A stretch of 64,000 nt of DNA from Vibrio sp. BS-M-Sm-2 (GCF_041504345.1 NZ_CP167894.1:1364001-1428000); one strand, 5' to 3'; counted from the stretch's first letter, positions 1 to 15,211 are shown. The notes: generated by a model not told the origin, from the sequence alone. Numbers and translations: made by a program.

Positions 1-1
1 T

Positions 2-4856
<4,855 letters not shown>

Positions 4857-4889
4857 GTAGGTTTCCTTTATTACTCAGTTCGTTACTAT

Positions 4890-4920
4890 AAAAAAGGATC
4901 CAATTATGGATCCTTTTTTA
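4890..4920 (+). terminator. Rho-independent terminator of gltBD
   Basis: A 12-bp perfect inverted repeat (AAAAAAGGATCC, loop AATTAT, GGATCCTTTTTT) begins 33 bp after the gltD stop. The arms end in A and T runs, so it could work in both directions, but only gltBD reads into it. Confidence 0.92.
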
Positions 4921-5015
4921 AGTTCGATACGTTTATCACAAGCACAACAAAAAACAGCAAACAAGCCAATTCCGATAACTACAATTAGAATTAAAAACAA
5001 GCCATAGGAAACACT

Positions 5016-5444
5016 ATGAAAAAAGCCGCTCTCCTCTCGCTATCACTTTTAACATTAACCGCTTGCAGCCAAGGAATCACGGACATGAAAGACAGAACCT
5101 CATCACCTTGTGGTGACAAACCAAATTGCGTATCAACACAAGATGACCGTGAACAACATGCTTTGGCTGCGTACGAACTATCCGATTCAGCAAACCTTGA
5201 TGCCATTGAGCAAGTAGCTCTAACTTTGCCGGGCGCGAAAACGGCCAACAAAACCGATGATTACCTGCGTGTTGAGTGCACATCACGCATCATGCGCTTT
5301 GTCGATGACCTTGAGTTAAAAGTCGATGGAGACAAGCTCATCGTTCGCTCCGAGTCTCGTACGGGCTACTCTGATTTTGGTGTGAACCGTAAACGAGCAG
5401 AACAACTTCGTGCTAGCTTGCAAAGCGAAGGTCTAATCAAATAG
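5016..5444 (+). CDS. DUF1499 family lipoprotein
   Basis: 142 residues. The N-terminus is a lipoprotein signal with lipobox LTAC (Cys17) followed by Ser, which predicts an outer-membrane anchor facing the periplasm. The rest matches the DUF1499 family: CGDKPNCVST near residue 32, and a C-terminal block SRTGYSDFGVNRKRAEQL. The function of this family is not established, so none is assigned. The ATG has AGGAAA 7 bases upstream. It appears monocistronic: a terminator precedes it and mtnN has its own likely promoter. Some relatives are larger membrane proteins; this one is the minimal lipoprotein form. Confidence 0.82.
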   Translation: MKKAALLSLSLLTLTACSQGITDMKDRTSSPCGDKPNCVSTQDDREQHALAAYELSDSANLDAIEQVALTLPGAKTANKTDDYLRVECTSRIMRFVDDLELKVDGDKLIVRSESRTGYSDFGVNRKRAEQLRASLQSEGLIK

Positions 5445-5520
5445 ACAAAGAATACTGGAGTAAATCCACACTATTCGGATGAGAAGTGCTTCTGGGCAGT
5501 CGCTCGACGCTTCTTATCCA

Positions 5521-5529
5521 TGCTACAAT
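5521..5529 (+). promoter_or_regulatory. Candidate extended -10 promoter of mtnN
   Basis: TGCTACAAT is an extended -10 element (TG, one base, TACAAT) 41 bp before the mtnN ATG. No good -35 is seen 16-18 bp upstream. The preceding 45 bp hold an imperfect hairpin (AGAAG ... CTTCT) without a T-run. Confidence 0.4.
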
Positions 5530-5570
5530 TTCGCTCTACTGTTTAAATATTTTTAATTAAGAGACTACAC

Positions 5571-6266
5571 ATGAAAATCGGCATCATTGGCGCAATGGAG
5601 CAAGAAGTTGCGATCCTAAAAGCAGCAATTTCAGACATTACTGAAGTTAATAAAGGCGGTTGTACCTTTTTCTCTGGTCAGCTAAATGGTGTTGACGTTG
5701 TTTTGCTTCAATCAGGCATTGGTAAAGTAGCAGCAGCAGTTGGTACTTCAATCCTTCTAAGCGAATACCAACCAGATGTCGTTCTAAACACTGGCTCTGC
5801 TGGCGGTTTTGATTCAACACTGAACCTTGGCGACGTGGTTATCTCAACTGAAGTTCGTCACCACGATGCAGACGTTACGGCTTTCGGTTACGAAATTGGT
5901 CAAATGGCAGGTCAACCTGCAGCATTCAAAGCTGACGACAAGCTGATGCAAGTTGCTGAACAAGCGCTATCTCAAATGGAAGATAAGCACGCTGTTCGTG
6001 GCCTTATCTGTACTGGCGACGCATTTGTATGCACAGCTGAACGCCAAGAGTTCATCCGTAAGCATTTCCCATCAGTGGTTGCTGTAGAGATGGAAGCTTC
6101 TGCGATTGCTCAAGCTTGTCACCAATTCCAAGTTCCATTCGTGGTTGTACGTGCAATCTCTGACGTTGCAGACAAAGAATCACCAATGAGCTTCGAAGAG
6201 TTCCTGCCGCTAGCAGCACAAAGCTCTTCTGAAATGGTTATCAAAATGGTTGCCCTACTAAAGTAA
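5571..6266 (+). CDS. mtnN: 5'-methylthioadenosine/S-adenosylhomocysteine nucleosidase
   Basis: 231 residues, one shorter than the E. coli enzyme. It cleaves adenine from methylthioadenosine, S-adenosylhomocysteine and 5'-deoxyadenosine, feeding methionine salvage and LuxS/AI-2 synthesis. Catalytic residues are in place: Glu12 in MEQEVAIL and Asp198 in SDVADKESP; the ribose-binding block [11 protein letters not shown] (with Glu175) and LNTGSAGGF are also present. The ATG is the only sensible start. cbiB and btuF follow at once (10 bp and 1 bp gaps), the mtnN-cbiB-btuF order familiar in vibrios. Confidence 0.97.
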   Translation: MKIGIIGAMEQEVAILKAAISDITEVNKGGCTFFSGQLNGVDVVLLQSGIGKVAAAVGTSILLSEYQPDVVLNTGSAGGFDSTLNLGDVVISTEVRHHDADVTAFGYEIGQMAGQPAAFKADDKLMQVAEQALSQMEDKHAVRGLICTGDAFVCTAERQEFIRKHFPSVVAVEMEASAIAQACHQFQVPFVVVRAISDVADKESPMSFEEFLPLAAQSSSEMVIKMVALLK

Positions 6267-6276
6267 GCGACTAGAC

Positions 6277-7230
6277 ATGCAAACACTGTTTGATCAGGTA
6301 TTTGCTAATGGCGTGCTCCTTGTAATGTGGGGAGCACTGCTTTTTCATTTAATTTTACCTATTCCTCATGCCGCACACCCGACGACCTTATGGCATAAGT
6401 TTGCTGAGCTTTTAGCAAGCAAGGTTAATAACAACCAAAACTATTCCCAAAGCTTAATCTCGGGCACGTTAGCCTGGGGGTTAATGGTACTGCCAACTCT
6501 GGTTATTCTGTTGGCCTTGCAACCTTTGGTTTGGCAATCTCAACTGTTTGAGTTAGCACTGTTATTACTCGCGATTGATTGGCGTAATAATGAAAAGCTG
6601 GCTAATCAGTTGATCAAAGCACTTGGTCGAGAAGATAAAGCCGCCGCTCGTCAGTTACTGGCTCCAATTGTCAATCGTCAGACCGAATCACTTTCATCAC
6701 TTGGCCTAGGCAAAGCCGCCACAGAAACCATCATCATGGGTTACGCTCGTAACGTAGTTTGTGTGCTGTTCTGGTACGCCGTCGGTGGTGGTATCGCCGC
6801 TTTGATGTATCGCCTGATTGTCGAGTTAGCTCGAGCTTGGTCACCAAGCCGTAAGCAGTTCTCTCCTTTTGGCTCAACGGCAATCAAGATCGTCGCTATC
6901 CTAGAATTTATACCCATGCGCTTATTTGCCTTGATGATCGTCTGTGGTGATAAAGCGTCTCATACATTTAAGATGATGCTTGTTCAAAGTCGCTCTTGGC
7001 CTCTACCCGGCCCGGCATGGTTAATTACAGCCGTAGGGAACAAGCTGGAGTTATCATTGGGTGGCCCTGCCATTTATGACAACACCAAAGCCATTCGAGC
7101 AAAATTAGGCGGCAGAATCGCCCCATCAGCACTGCATTTATCTCAGGTTCAAAAGCTACTTTTTGGTCGCATCGCTATCTGGATATTCTTACAAAGCCTA
7201 ACCTTACTCATTATTCACCAAGGGATTTAA
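6277..7230 (+). CDS. cbiB: CobD/CbiB family cobalamin biosynthesis protein
   Basis: 317 residues, close to the roughly 319 of adenosylcobinamide-phosphate synthase, which joins aminopropanol phosphate to adenosylcobyrate at the membrane. Several hydrophobic segments are visible (about 10-30, 65-95, 155-175, 290-310). Family-like blocks include YARNVVCVLFWYAVGGGIAA and the C-terminal LGGPAIYDN. Its place between mtnN and btuF supports a cobalamin role. Vibrios generally salvage rather than make the corrin ring, so the likely role is corrinoid salvage; that is inference. The symbol is given by family, since the E. coli-type annotation varies (cobD or cbiB). Confidence 0.82.
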   Translation: MQTLFDQVFANGVLLVMWGALLFHLILPIPHAAHPTTLWHKFAELLASKVNNNQNYSQSLISGTLAWGLMVLPTLVILLALQPLVWQSQLFELALLLLAIDWRNNEKLANQLIKALGREDKAAARQLLAPIVNRQTESLSSLGLGKAATETIIMGYARNVVCVLFWYAVGGGIAALMYRLIVELARAWSPSRKQFSPFGSTAIKIVAILEFIPMRLFALMIVCGDKASHTFKMMLVQSRSWPLPGPAWLITAVGNKLELSLGGPAIYDNTKAIRAKLGGRIAPSALHLSQVQKLLFGRIAIWIFLQSLTLLIIHQGI

Positions 7231-7231
7231 A

Positions 7232-8092
7232 GTGAAACCCTCTCAACTTGTTACACGATACTCTGCCCTCGCATTCACTCTCAGCTTCAGTTTATGGGCA
7301 CCCACTTCATTTGCGACAGAAGTAGCAACAGCCGAACGTGTTATCAGCCTCGCTCCTCATGCAACCGAGCTAGCGTACAGCGCAGGCCTAGGTGACAACC
7401 TTATTGCGGTGAGTGAACGAAGTGATTACCCACCACAGGCTGATAAGCTTGAGAAGGTGGCAAATTATCAAGGCATCAAGGTTGAGAAAATCATCGCACT
7501 GCAGCCAGATCTGATTCTCGCATGGCCTGCAGGTAACCCGCCTAGAGAACTCGCGAAACTAGAGCAGTTTGGTTTCAATATTTACTACTCAAAAACCAAA
7601 AGCCTAGACAGCATCGCGACCAATATTGAACAACTCAGCCAATACGCAAGCGACCCGAGTATCGGTGAAAATAATGCCAAGCAATACAAAGAACAGCTCA
7701 ACGCGTTAAGACTAAAATATAAAGATGCCGAACCGGTAAACTACTTTTATCAGCTTAGTGAAAAGCCGATCATCACTGTGGCTCAAGGGCATTGGCCAAG
7801 TGAGGTGTTTGAGTTTTGTGGTGGCCACAATATTTTTGAAGACAGTGCTTCCCCCTATCCGCAAGTTGGTATTGAACAAGTTATATTAAGAAAACCGCAA
7901 GTGATCTTCACTTCTCAGCACGCGATTGAGAATGGAACCATGTGGCAAACATGGGAAGATGAGATCCCAGCAGTTGTTCAAAATCAGATTTGGTCACTCA
8001 ATTCTGACTGGATTAATCGCCCGACAACGAGAACTTTGAAAGCGATCCAACAAGTGTGCGATTTCTTCGATAGAGCTAGGCAAAATCACTAA
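7232..8092 (+). CDS. btuF: Vitamin B12 periplasmic binding protein
   Basis: 286 residues. Starts with GTG one base after the cbiB stop, so the two are translationally linked. A signal peptide runs to about SFA (residue 28). The mature part has the class III binding-protein fold: ERVISLAPHATELAYSAGLG then the second-lobe block GHNIFEDSASPYPQVGIEQV. It delivers cobalamin to the BtuCD transporter, which is not encoded here. A ferric-siderophore binding protein is the main alternative from fold alone, but the cbiB neighbour and the match along the whole length favour BtuF. Confidence 0.9.
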   Translation: MKPSQLVTRYSALAFTLSFSLWAPTSFATEVATAERVISLAPHATELAYSAGLGDNLIAVSERSDYPPQADKLEKVANYQGIKVEKIIALQPDLILAWPAGNPPRELAKLEQFGFNIYYSKTKSLDSIATNIEQLSQYASDPSIGENNAKQYKEQLNALRLKYKDAEPVNYFYQLSEKPIITVAQGHWPSEVFEFCGGHNIFEDSASPYPQVGIEQVILRKPQVIFTSQHAIENGTMWQTWEDEIPAVVQNQIWSLNSDWINRPTTRTLKAIQQVCDFFDRARQNH

Positions 8093-8166
8093 CTATTTGC
8101 TGCGTTTTTTCGTACAATTCGCCACCGACCTGTCCCTATAATTTTAACTATAAGAGCACCAGTATC

Positions 8167-8784
8167 ATGGACTCCATGCTGCTTTATATTATCGATTTAT
8201 TTGGCACTGCCATCTTTGCTATTTCAGGCGTTTTTGTCGCTGGCCGTCTTAAGATGGACCCCTTTGGCGTAGCCGTTCTAGGCAGTGTAACCGCAATTGG
8301 CGGCGGTACTATTCGTGACATGGCATTGGGTGCAACTCCAGTGTTTTGGATCACTGACACCACCTACCTTTGGGTAATCATCATTACCTGCTTGCTGACT
8401 ATGATCATCGTAAGGCGTCCCAAACGTCTGGCGTGGTGGATACTGCCAGTATGTGATGCAATCGGCCTAGCGGTGTTTGTTGGCATTGGTGTAGAAAAAG
8501 CGCTTATCTATCAAGATTCAGCACTAGTGGCCATCATCATGGGTGTCATCACCGGCTGTGGTGGCGGTATTATTCGTGACGTACTTGCCCGTGAAGTACC
8601 GATGATCCTACGAAGCGAAGTCTACGCGACCGCTTGTATCATCGGCGGTGCATTCCACACTATGGCTATTCGCATGGGGCACGATTCAGAGACGGCATTT
8701 TTAGCCGGTGTATTCTCAACGCTGCTGATCAGGCTTGGGGCTATTCGTTGGCACTTATCACTGCCGACCTTCGCCATCAAATAG
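8167..8784 (+). CDS. TRIC family cation channel / UPF0126 membrane protein
   Basis: 205 residues, almost wholly membrane-embedded, about seven segments. It is an internal duplication: each half holds a glycine-rich motif followed by Arg-Asp (AIGGGTIRDMALG near residue 43, GCGGGIIRDVLAR near 133), the mark of the UPF0126 domain, found in E. coli YadS and YicG. Prokaryotic members of this family are related to the eukaryotic TRIC channels and some conduct K+; the physiological role here is unknown. Monocistronic, followed by a strong terminator. Confidence 0.88.
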   Translation: MDSMLLYIIDLFGTAIFAISGVFVAGRLKMDPFGVAVLGSVTAIGGGTIRDMALGATPVFWITDTTYLWVIIITCLLTMIIVRRPKRLAWWILPVCDAIGLAVFVGIGVEKALIYQDSALVAIIMGVITGCGGGIIRDVLAREVPMILRSEVYATACIIGGAFHTMAIRMGHDSETAFLAGVFSTLLIRLGAIRWHLSLPTFAIK

Positions 8785-8800
8785 ACCATTACCAAATATT

Positions 8801-8833
8801 AAGAAAGGCTCCTCAAAGGAGCCTTTCTTAATT
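8801..8833 (+). terminator. Rho-independent terminator after the TRIC-family gene
   Basis: AAGAAAGGCTCC, loop TCAAA, GGAGCCTTTCTT, located 17 bp after the stop codon. Stem of 12 bp with a T-rich 3' arm. Confidence 0.88.
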
Positions 8834-8855
8834 TGAGCTCCCCCAACACAATTAT

Positions 8856-8884
8856 TATGCTCTCGCGTTACACGTGCGAGCATA
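8856..8884. repeat. Short inverted repeat upstream of the lysR gene
   Basis: TATGCTC (8856-8862) and GAGCATA (8878-8884) flank a 15-base centre that can also pair in part (CTCGC/GCGAG). It lies 108 bp before the LysR-family start. It could be a regulator site or part of the upstream 3' end; no T-run follows. Confidence 0.45.
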
Positions 8885-8991
8885 ACTAAAAATACCTAAC
8901 TTGGTTCAAAGCTTTAGTTTCAAGTCTAGAGAATGGATTGCGTTTCAGGTAAGTTGACACAATCATTCCCAACTTTCATGAATATAACCCA

Positions 8992-9837
8992 ATGCTACTC
9001 GAAGGAATCGAAACTCTACTGGTATTGAGTAAAGCAAAGACCATGAGCCGCACAGGCAGTTTGCTTTATATCAGCCAATCAGCGGTCAGCAAACGGATTG
9101 CGAATTTAGAAAAGAAGCTAGGTAAAAAGCTCATTGAACCGAGTGGCCGACAGATAAAACTCACGCCGGATGCAATTGCATTAATCGAGAGTATTGGCCC
9201 TACATTCAATGAACTTCGTGGTCTTATTTATGAACAGCAAGAGTTGGAAGATACCACTCTCATTACTTTAGATAGCTCTAAGTCGCTGATAGCGGGTTAT
9301 TTAGGTGAAATGATGGGGCAATTTATCCAACAAGATAAGTACATCACCATTACCACCAACCACACGCCGAGAATCATAGAGCGAGTACAATCTGGCAAGG
9401 CGACTTTGGGGTTGTGTGCTGGCTTACTGCCACCGCATCATGGTTTAATGGCATTCCACCTGTTTGATGAGCCGTTTTACATAGTGAGTAAGTCACCGCT
9501 AACGGAGCTTCCTCCATTGGTGATTACCAACGATATGACCAATCCTGCCAACTCTTATCAGCTCTCTGTATTAGAGAAGTTTGGCATTAAACCCTTGATG
9601 GAGATGGATGCTTATACCGCAGCCGCGCAACTTGCACTTGGTGGAACTGGACCAGCCTTAATCCCGCTCTCTATCGTAAAGACGCTCAATATTGAGTCTC
9701 AATACCTATTTAGCTTTCAAGAACTAGAAGGCCTTATTCGACCGATTCATATCTGTGTCAGACCAAATAGCTATCAGTCTCCACGAGTTAAAGCACTGAT
9801 AGAATCCATTGTTGATGCTGTTCCCAAAGCAGTTTAG
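8992..9837 (+). CDS. LysR-family transcriptional regulator
   Basis: 281 residues, slightly short for the family (290-310). The winged helix-turn-helix occupies residues 1-60 (LYISQSAVSKRIANLEKKLG is the recognition region), followed by a substrate-binding domain. Its target is unknown. The nearest candidate is the TSUP exporter gene on the opposite strand, but that gene is convergent, not divergent as most LysR targets are, so regulation of it is doubtful. ATG chosen at 8992; an earlier ATG at 8978 is out of frame. The last 50 bp overlap the exporter gene tail to tail. Confidence 0.9.
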   Translation: MLLEGIETLLVLSKAKTMSRTGSLLYISQSAVSKRIANLEKKLGKKLIEPSGRQIKLTPDAIALIESIGPTFNELRGLIYEQQELEDTTLITLDSSKSLIAGYLGEMMGQFIQQDKYITITTNHTPRIIERVQSGKATLGLCAGLLPPHHGLMAFHLFDEPFYIVSKSPLTELPPLVITNDMTNPANSYQLSVLEKFGIKPLMEMDAYTAAAQLALGGTGPALIPLSIVKTLNIESQYLFSFQELEGLIRPIHICVRPNSYQSPRVKALIESIVDAVPKAV

Positions 9838-10567
9838 ACGCCATTAGCATCGACATTACGATCACAAGGGGGCGAATCCATTTCTGCCCTTTTGTCACCA
9901 CTACTTTAGCGCCAAGCTGGGCACCCATAAAGCCGCCGACCGCCATCACTAATCCCAGCTCCCAAATTGGCAAGCCTGCTAAAATAAAGAAGATCAAGGC
10001 TGCGATATTCGAAGTGAAGTTAAGTACCTTGGTGCGCGCAGTAGCATCGACTAACGAAAAATGGCCAATAGCAACAAAACAAACTGTGAAGATAGAACCT
10101 GTGCCCGGACCAAAGAAACCATCATAGAAACCAACACCGCCGCCAACACATAACGCAAACATCGCCTCAGAGATCTTTTGTTTTCCTTCAGAAGCTCTGG
10201 TTTGTGGTGCTAACAGGAAATAGAGCGAGATAGCGATAAGCAGCAGTGGTATCACGCTGGTCAGCAAGCTCGCGTCAATATGCTGCACTAACTCTGCACC
10301 AATAGCCGAACCAATAAAGGTACAGAGAATGGCAAGACGCATCTCTTTTATGTTCACGATACCGTTACGCACGAAATACCAACTCGCAGAAAAGCTACCA
10401 AATGAGCTTTGGAGTTTATTGGTTGCCAGTGCCTGCGTTGGTGGTACTCCGGCCGCGAGCAATGCCGGTAGAGTCAGTAACCCACCGCCGCCAGCCATTG
10501 CATCAATAAAGCCTGCTGCCGTTGCAACAACAAACAAGATAGCCAATATTTCTAGAGTGATTTCCAT
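9788..10567 (-). CDS. TSUP (TauE/SafE) family membrane exporter, YfcA-like
   Basis: 259 residues with about eight hydrophobic segments. The family exports sulfite, sulfoacetate or related anions. Two internal repeat motifs are clear: GFIDAMAGGGGLLTLPALL near the N-terminus and GFYDGFFGPGTGSIFTVCF in the second half. The ATG at 10567 is preferred: TAAGG sits about 9 bases upstream and the product then starts MEITLEILAI; the frame extends to a TTG at 10600. The substrate cannot be told from sequence. The 3' end overlaps the convergent lysR gene by 50 bp. Confidence 0.88.
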   Translation of the reverse strand: MEITLEILAILFVVATAAGFIDAMAGGGGLLTLPALLAAGVPPTQALATNKLQSSFGSFSASWYFVRNGIVNIKEMRLAILCTFIGSAIGAELVQHIDASLLTSVIPLLLIAISLYFLLAPQTRASEGKQKISEAMFALCVGGGVGFYDGFFGPGTGSIFTVCFVAIGHFSLVDATARTKVLNFTSNIAALIFFILAGLPIWELGLVMAVGGFMGAQLGAKVVVTKGQKWIRPLVIVMSMLMASKLLWEQHQQWILSVL

Positions 10568-10691
10568 ATACCCATGCCTTAAGTTCTCGTATAGCGACAA
10601 GTTACCACCGTGAGCAAACGATCAACAACGAAACACAAGATTCTAACCTATTCCAGATTTTCACCATTTAACTCATATTGGATAACAGACA

Positions 10692-10721
10692 TAAAAAAGC
10701 CCACTCCGGAGAGTGGGCTTT
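10692..10721 (-). terminator. Rho-independent terminator of carAB
   Basis: On the minus strand AAAGCCCACTC, loop TCCG, GAGTGGGCTTT then TTT. It starts about 40 bp after the carB stop. Confidence 0.92.
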
Positions 10722-10761
10722 GAGCATTTATATCCGCTTAACAGCGATACACTTTAGGCTA

Positions 10762-13700
10762 TTAAGCTTGAGAAGCTTTAACCTGTGCGTGGAGCTCTTG
10801 AACTGAAGTTACTGACGTCTTCGCGTCCGCTGTGTGCGCCATACAAGTCGCGAATGCAGCGTTTAGCGTTGTCGTGTAGTTAACTTTCTCAGCCAATGCG
10901 CCACGACGAAGAACTTTAGAATCTTCAATCGCTTGACGGCCAGCAGCAGTGTTCACGATGTACGTGTACTCGTTGTTCTTGATACGGTCAAGAATGTGAG
11001 GACGACCTTCGTGTACCTTGTTTACTAGACGTGGGTTGATACCCGCTTCACCAAGGATAACCGCTGTACCGTGTGTTGCGTCTAGCTGGTAACCAAGCTT
11101 AGATAGCTTAGATGCTAGGTCAACAACACGCTCTTTGTCGCCTTCGCGAACAGAGAGCAATGCACGACCGCCTTCAGGGTAGATGTGACCACAACCCAAT
11201 TCAGCTTTAGAGTATGCTTCTGCGAATGTCGCGCCAACACCCATAACTTCACCAGTAGAACGCATTTCTGGGCCTAACAGTGGGTCAACACCAGGGAACT
11301 TGTTGAATGGAAGTACAACTTCTTTCACTGAGTAGTAAGGTGGGATGATTTCTTTCGTAAAGCCTTGAGACTCTAGAGATTGACCAGCCATTACACGAGC
11401 GGCAATCTTAGCGATTGGCGCACCCGTTGCTTTAGATACGAATGGAACCGTACGTGCTGCACGAGGGTTAACCTCAATTAGGTACACTTCATTGTTCTTA
11501 ACAGCAAACTGCGTGTTCATCAGACCACGAACACCCAACTCAAACGCTAGCTTTTCAACTTGCTCGCGCATTACGTCTTGGATTTCTTGGCTTAGCGTGT
11601 ATGCAGGAAGAGAACATGCTGAGTCACCTGAGTGAACACCCGCTTGCTCGATGTGCTCCATGATACCGCCGATTACAACGCGCTCACCGTCACAAATCGC
11701 ATCAACGTCTACTTCAACAGCGTCATCTAGGAAGCTATCAAGTAGTACTGGAGATTCGTTTGATACGCTAACTGCTTCGTTGAAGTAGCGACGTAAATCT
11801 TGCTCGTCGTATACGATTTCCATCGCACGACCACCAAGTACGTAAGAAGGACGAACAACAAGTGGGAAGCCGATTTCACGAGATTTCTCTACCGCTTGCT
11901 CCATTGTTGTTACTGTTGCGTTTTCTGGCTGAAGTAGGCCTAGGCGGTCTACAGCAACTTGGAAACGCTCACGGTCTTCTGCACGGTCGATTGCGTCAGG
12001 GCTAGTACCGATGATTGGTACGCCAGCCGCTTCAAGAGCACGTGCCAGTTTAAGTGGCGTTTGACCACCGTACTGAACGATAACGCCTTTTGGCTTCTCA
12101 ACACGAGCTATTGCTAGCACGTCTTCTAGAGTTACCGGTTCGAAGTACAGACGGTCAGACGTATCGTAGTCTGTAGAAACTGTCTCAGGGTTACAGTTAA
12201 CCATGATAGTTTCGTAGCCATCTTCACGTAGCGCTAGTGATGCATGTACACAACAGTAGTCAAATTCAATACCTTGGCCAATACGGTTTGGACCGCCGCC
12301 TAGAATCATGATTTTTTCTTTGTCTGTTGGGTTTGCTTCACACTCGTCATCGTAAGATGAGTACATGTAAGCCGTATCTGAAGAGAACTCAGCTGCACAC
12401 GTATCTACACGCTTGTATACCGGATGGATATCGTACTGGTCACGTAGACGACGGATTTCGCTTTCCGCTACACCTAGAATCTTAGATAGGCGCGCATCAG
12501 CAAAACCTTTACGCTTAAGCTTGTTTAGCTCGTCTTTATTTAGACCAGCAAAGCCTTTCGCTTTAAGTTCTTGCTCTAGCTTAACGATATCTTCGATTTG
12601 AACTAGGAACCAACGGTCGATTTGCGTCAGGTTGAATACACCGTCTACCGACATACCAGCACGGAATGCGTCAGCGATGTACCAAATACGCTCTGCGCCA
12701 GCTTCTTTAAGTTCGTGACGGATAGTCGTTAGAGCATCTGGTGCGTCTAGGTCTACCATTTCGTCAAAACCAGTCGCGCCAACTTCTAGGCCGCGGAGTG
12801 CCTTTTGTAGAGATTCTTGTTGGTTACGGCCGATAGCCATAACTTCACCAACAGACTTCATTTGTGTCGTTAGACGGTCGTTAGCACCTGCAAATTTCTC
12901 GAAGTTGAAACGAGGAATCTTAGTTACTACGTAGTCGATTGTTGGTTCGAATGATGCTGGCGTTGCGCCACCAGTGATGTCATTCATTAGCTCGTCTAGC
13001 GTGAAACCAACAGCCAGTTTCGCTGCAATCTTAGCGATTGGGAAACCTGTTGCTTTAGAAGCTAGTGCTGAAGAGCGAGATACACGTGGGTTCATCTCGA
13101 TGATAACCATACGGCCATCTTTCGGGTTGATACCAAACTGTACGTTTGAACCACCTGTTTCAACACCAATCTCACGCAGTACTGCTAGAGATGCGTTACG
13201 CATTAGTTGGTATTCTTTGTCTGTCAGCGTTTGTGCTGGAGCCACTGTGATTGAGTCACCCGTGTGAATACCCATTGGGTCGAAGTTTTCAATCGCACAT
13301 ACGATGATGCAGTTATCGTTTTTGTCACGAACCACTTCCATCTCGTACTCTTTCCAACCGATAAGTGATTCATCGATAAGAAGTTCGTTTGTTGGAGATA
13401 AATCCAAACCACGACGACAGATTTCTTCAAATTCTTCTTTGTTGTAAGCGATACCGCCACCAGTACCACCCATCGTAAACGATGGACGAATGATACAAGG
13501 GAAGCCAACCATGTCTAAAACTTTATAAGCTTCTTCCATCGTTTTCGCTGTATCAGCAGTTGGACACTCAAGGCCAATAGCTTTCATTGCTTTATCGAAG
13601 CGTGAACGGTCTTCTGCTTTATCGATAGCGTCAGCCGTTGCACCAATCATTTCAACACCGAACTCTTCAAGAACACCGTGCTTTTCTAGGTCTAGAGCAC

Positions 13701-13992
13701 AGTTCAATGCAGTTTGGCCACCCATTGTAGGTAGAACTGCATCAGGCTTCTCTTTAGCGATGATATTACGCACAACTTCCCATTGGATAGGCTCAATGTA
13801 AGTTGCATCAGCCATGTCAGGGTCAGTCATGATTGTCGCTGGGTTCGAGTTTACAAGAATAACTCGGTAACCTTCTTCGCGAAGTGCTTTACAAGCTTGA
13901 GCACCAGAGTAATCAAACTCACATGCTTGACCGATAACAATCGGGCCAGCACCTAGAATTAGAACACTTTTAATGTCAGTACGTTTTGGCAT
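10762..13992 (-). CDS. carB: Carbamoyl-phosphate synthase large subunit
   Basis: 1076 residues, close to the 1073 of E. coli. It makes carbamoyl phosphate from ammonia, bicarbonate and two ATP for arginine and pyrimidines. Two homologous ATP-grasp halves are visible, each opening with a Rossmann-like block ([20 protein letters not shown] at residue 11; [20 protein letters not shown] in the second half), with [19 protein letters not shown] and [18 protein letters not shown] as the matching ATP-site blocks. The C-terminal 130 residues form the allosteric domain. carA lies 16 bp upstream on the same strand. Confidence 0.98.
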   Translation of the reverse strand: MPKRTDIKSVLILGAGPIVIGQACEFDYSGAQACKALREEGYRVILVNSNPATIMTDPDMADATYIEPIQWEVVRNIIAKEKPDAVLPTMGGQTALNCALDLEKHGVLEEFGVEMIGATADAIDKAEDRSRFDKAMKAIGLECPTADTAKTMEEAYKVLDMVGFPCIIRPSFTMGGTGGGIAYNKEEFEEICRRGLDLSPTNELLIDESLIGWKEYEMEVVRDKNDNCIIVCAIENFDPMGIHTGDSITVAPAQTLTDKEYQLMRNASLAVLREIGVETGGSNVQFGINPKDGRMVIIEMNPRVSRSSALASKATGFPIAKIAAKLAVGFTLDELMNDITGGATPASFEPTIDYVVTKIPRFNFEKFAGANDRLTTQMKSVGEVMAIGRNQQESLQKALRGLEVGATGFDEMVDLDAPDALTTIRHELKEAGAERIWYIADAFRAGMSVDGVFNLTQIDRWFLVQIEDIVKLEQELKAKGFAGLNKDELNKLKRKGFADARLSKILGVAESEIRRLRDQYDIHPVYKRVDTCAAEFSSDTAYMYSSYDDECEANPTDKEKIMILGGGPNRIGQGIEFDYCCVHASLALREDGYETIMVNCNPETVSTDYDTSDRLYFEPVTLEDVLAIARVEKPKGVIVQYGGQTPLKLARALEAAGVPIIGTSPDAIDRAEDRERFQVAVDRLGLLQPENATVTTMEQAVEKSREIGFPLVVRPSYVLGGRAMEIVYDEQDLRRYFNEAVSVSNESPVLLDSFLDDAVEVDVDAICDGERVVIGGIMEHIEQAGVHSGDSACSLPAYTLSQEIQDVMREQVEKLAFELGVRGLMNTQFAVKNNEVYLIEVNPRAARTVPFVSKATGAPIAKIAARVMAGQSLESQGFTKEIIPPYYSVKEVVLPFNKFPGVDPLLGPEMRSTGEVMGVGATFAEAYSKAELGCGHIYPEGGRALLSVREGDKERVVDLASKLSKLGYQLDATHGTAVILGEAGINPRLVNKVHEGRPHILDRIKNNEYTYIVNTAAGRQAIEDSKVLRRGALAEKVNYTTTLNAAFATCMAHTADAKTSVTSVQELHAQVKASQA

Positions 13993-14008
13993 TATCTACT
14001 ACTCCGGA

Positions 14009-15163
14009 TTACGCTGTGTGCTGTTTAATTAATTCAATGAAGTGGTCGAATAGCGGTGCCGCATCTTCTGGACCTGGGCTTGCTTCAGGGTGACCTTGGA
14101 AGCTGAATGCTGGTTTGTCTGTACGGTGAATACCCTGTAGAGAACCATCAAATAGTGATTTGTGAGTTGCACGCAGTGTCTCTGGAAGGGTTTCTTCGTC
14201 AGCAGCAAAGCCGTGGTTTTGCGAAGTAATCATCACAACATCACGATCTAAATCTTTAACCGGGTGGTTTGCACCGTGGTGACCAAACTTCATCTTCACT
14301 GTCTTAGCGCCTGACGCAAGAGCAAGAATCTGGTGACCTAGACAGATACCGAAGATTGGCAAGCCTTTTTCTAGGAACACTTTTGTCGCTTCAATTGCGT
14401 AAGTACATGGTTCTGGGTCACCAGGGCCATTTGAAAGGAAAACACCGTCTGGGTTCAGAGCTAGTACTTCTTCAGCAGAAGTTTCAGCTGGAACAACCGT
14501 TAGGCGGCAACCGCGGTCAACAAGCATTCGTAGGATGTTTCGTTTTGCACCGAAGTCATAAGCAACAACGTGGTATGGCAATTCAGAGTCTGCTTTCGCT
14601 TCAGGAAGTCCACCCGTAAGCGTCCACGAACCTTGTTTCCATTGGTACGCTTCTTTTGTTGTAACTTCTTTCGCAAGGTCCATACCTTTCAGGCCAGGGA
14701 ATTCTTTTGCTTTAGCTAGAGCCAAAGCTTCGTCTAAATTTCCGTCGTTTACTGAAGAGCCAGCTACGATACAACCGTTCTGAGCACCTTTTTCACGAAG
14801 AATACGTGTCAGCTTACGAGTATCGATATCAGCGATACCAACAACGTTTTGCGACTTAAGGTAATCAGAAAGGGATTGTTCATTACGGAAGTTAGAAGCG
14901 ATTAGAGGGAGATCGCGAATCACAAGGCCTTGAGCGTGGATTGAAGAAGATTCTTCGTCTTCGGAATTGGTTCCGGTATTGCCAATGTGAGGGTAAGTAA
15001 GAGTAACGATTTGTTGAGAATAGGAAGGATCAGTGAGGATTTCTTGGTACCCCGTCATCGAGGTATTAAAAACGACTTCACCAACTGCAGAACCTACAGC
15101 GCCAATGGCTTCACCGTGAAATACTGTCCCATCTTCTAGGACGAGTAGTGCTGACTTCTTCAA
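14009..15163 (-). CDS. carA: Carbamoyl-phosphate synthase small (glutaminase) subunit
   Basis: 384 residues. It releases ammonia from glutamine and passes it to CarB. The class I amidotransferase triad is present: Cys274 in FGICLGHQ, His358 and Glu360 in [10 protein letters not shown]. The start codon is TTG, as in E. coli carA; it is chosen because GGAGG lies 5 bases before it and the product begins [12 protein letters not shown] like its relatives. Two promoters and a pair of ARG boxes precede it, and box 2 nearly touches the ribosome-binding site. Confidence 0.98.
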   Translation of the reverse strand: MKKSALLVLEDGTVFHGEAIGAVGSAVGEVVFNTSMTGYQEILTDPSYSQQIVTLTYPHIGNTGTNSEDEESSSIHAQGLVIRDLPLIASNFRNEQSLSDYLKSQNVVGIADIDTRKLTRILREKGAQNGCIVAGSSVNDGNLDEALALAKAKEFPGLKGMDLAKEVTTKEAYQWKQGSWTLTGGLPEAKADSELPYHVVAYDFGAKRNILRMLVDRGCRLTVVPAETSAEEVLALNPDGVFLSNGPGDPEPCTYAIEATKVFLEKGLPIFGICLGHQILALASGAKTVKMKFGHHGANHPVKDLDRDVVMITSQNHGFAADEETLPETLRATHKSLFDGSLQGIHRTDKPAFSFQGHPEASPGPEDAAPLFDHFIELIKQHTA

Positions 15164-15172
15164 GACAACCTC

Positions 15173-15211
15173 CAGAAATAAAAATGCATTAAAATTGATT
15201 TAATTTGCAAA
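15173..15211 (-). promoter_or_regulatory. Tandem ARG boxes (ArgR operator) of carAB
   Basis: Read on the minus strand, TGCAAATTAAATCA (15196-15209) and TGCATTTTTATTTC (15175-15188) each match 11 of 14 positions of the ARG box core TGAATWWWWATTCA. They start exactly 21 bp apart, the spacing of two 18-bp boxes with 3 bp between, which is how ArgR hexamers bind in E. coli. Box 1 covers the -10 of promoter P2. Confidence 0.75.
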
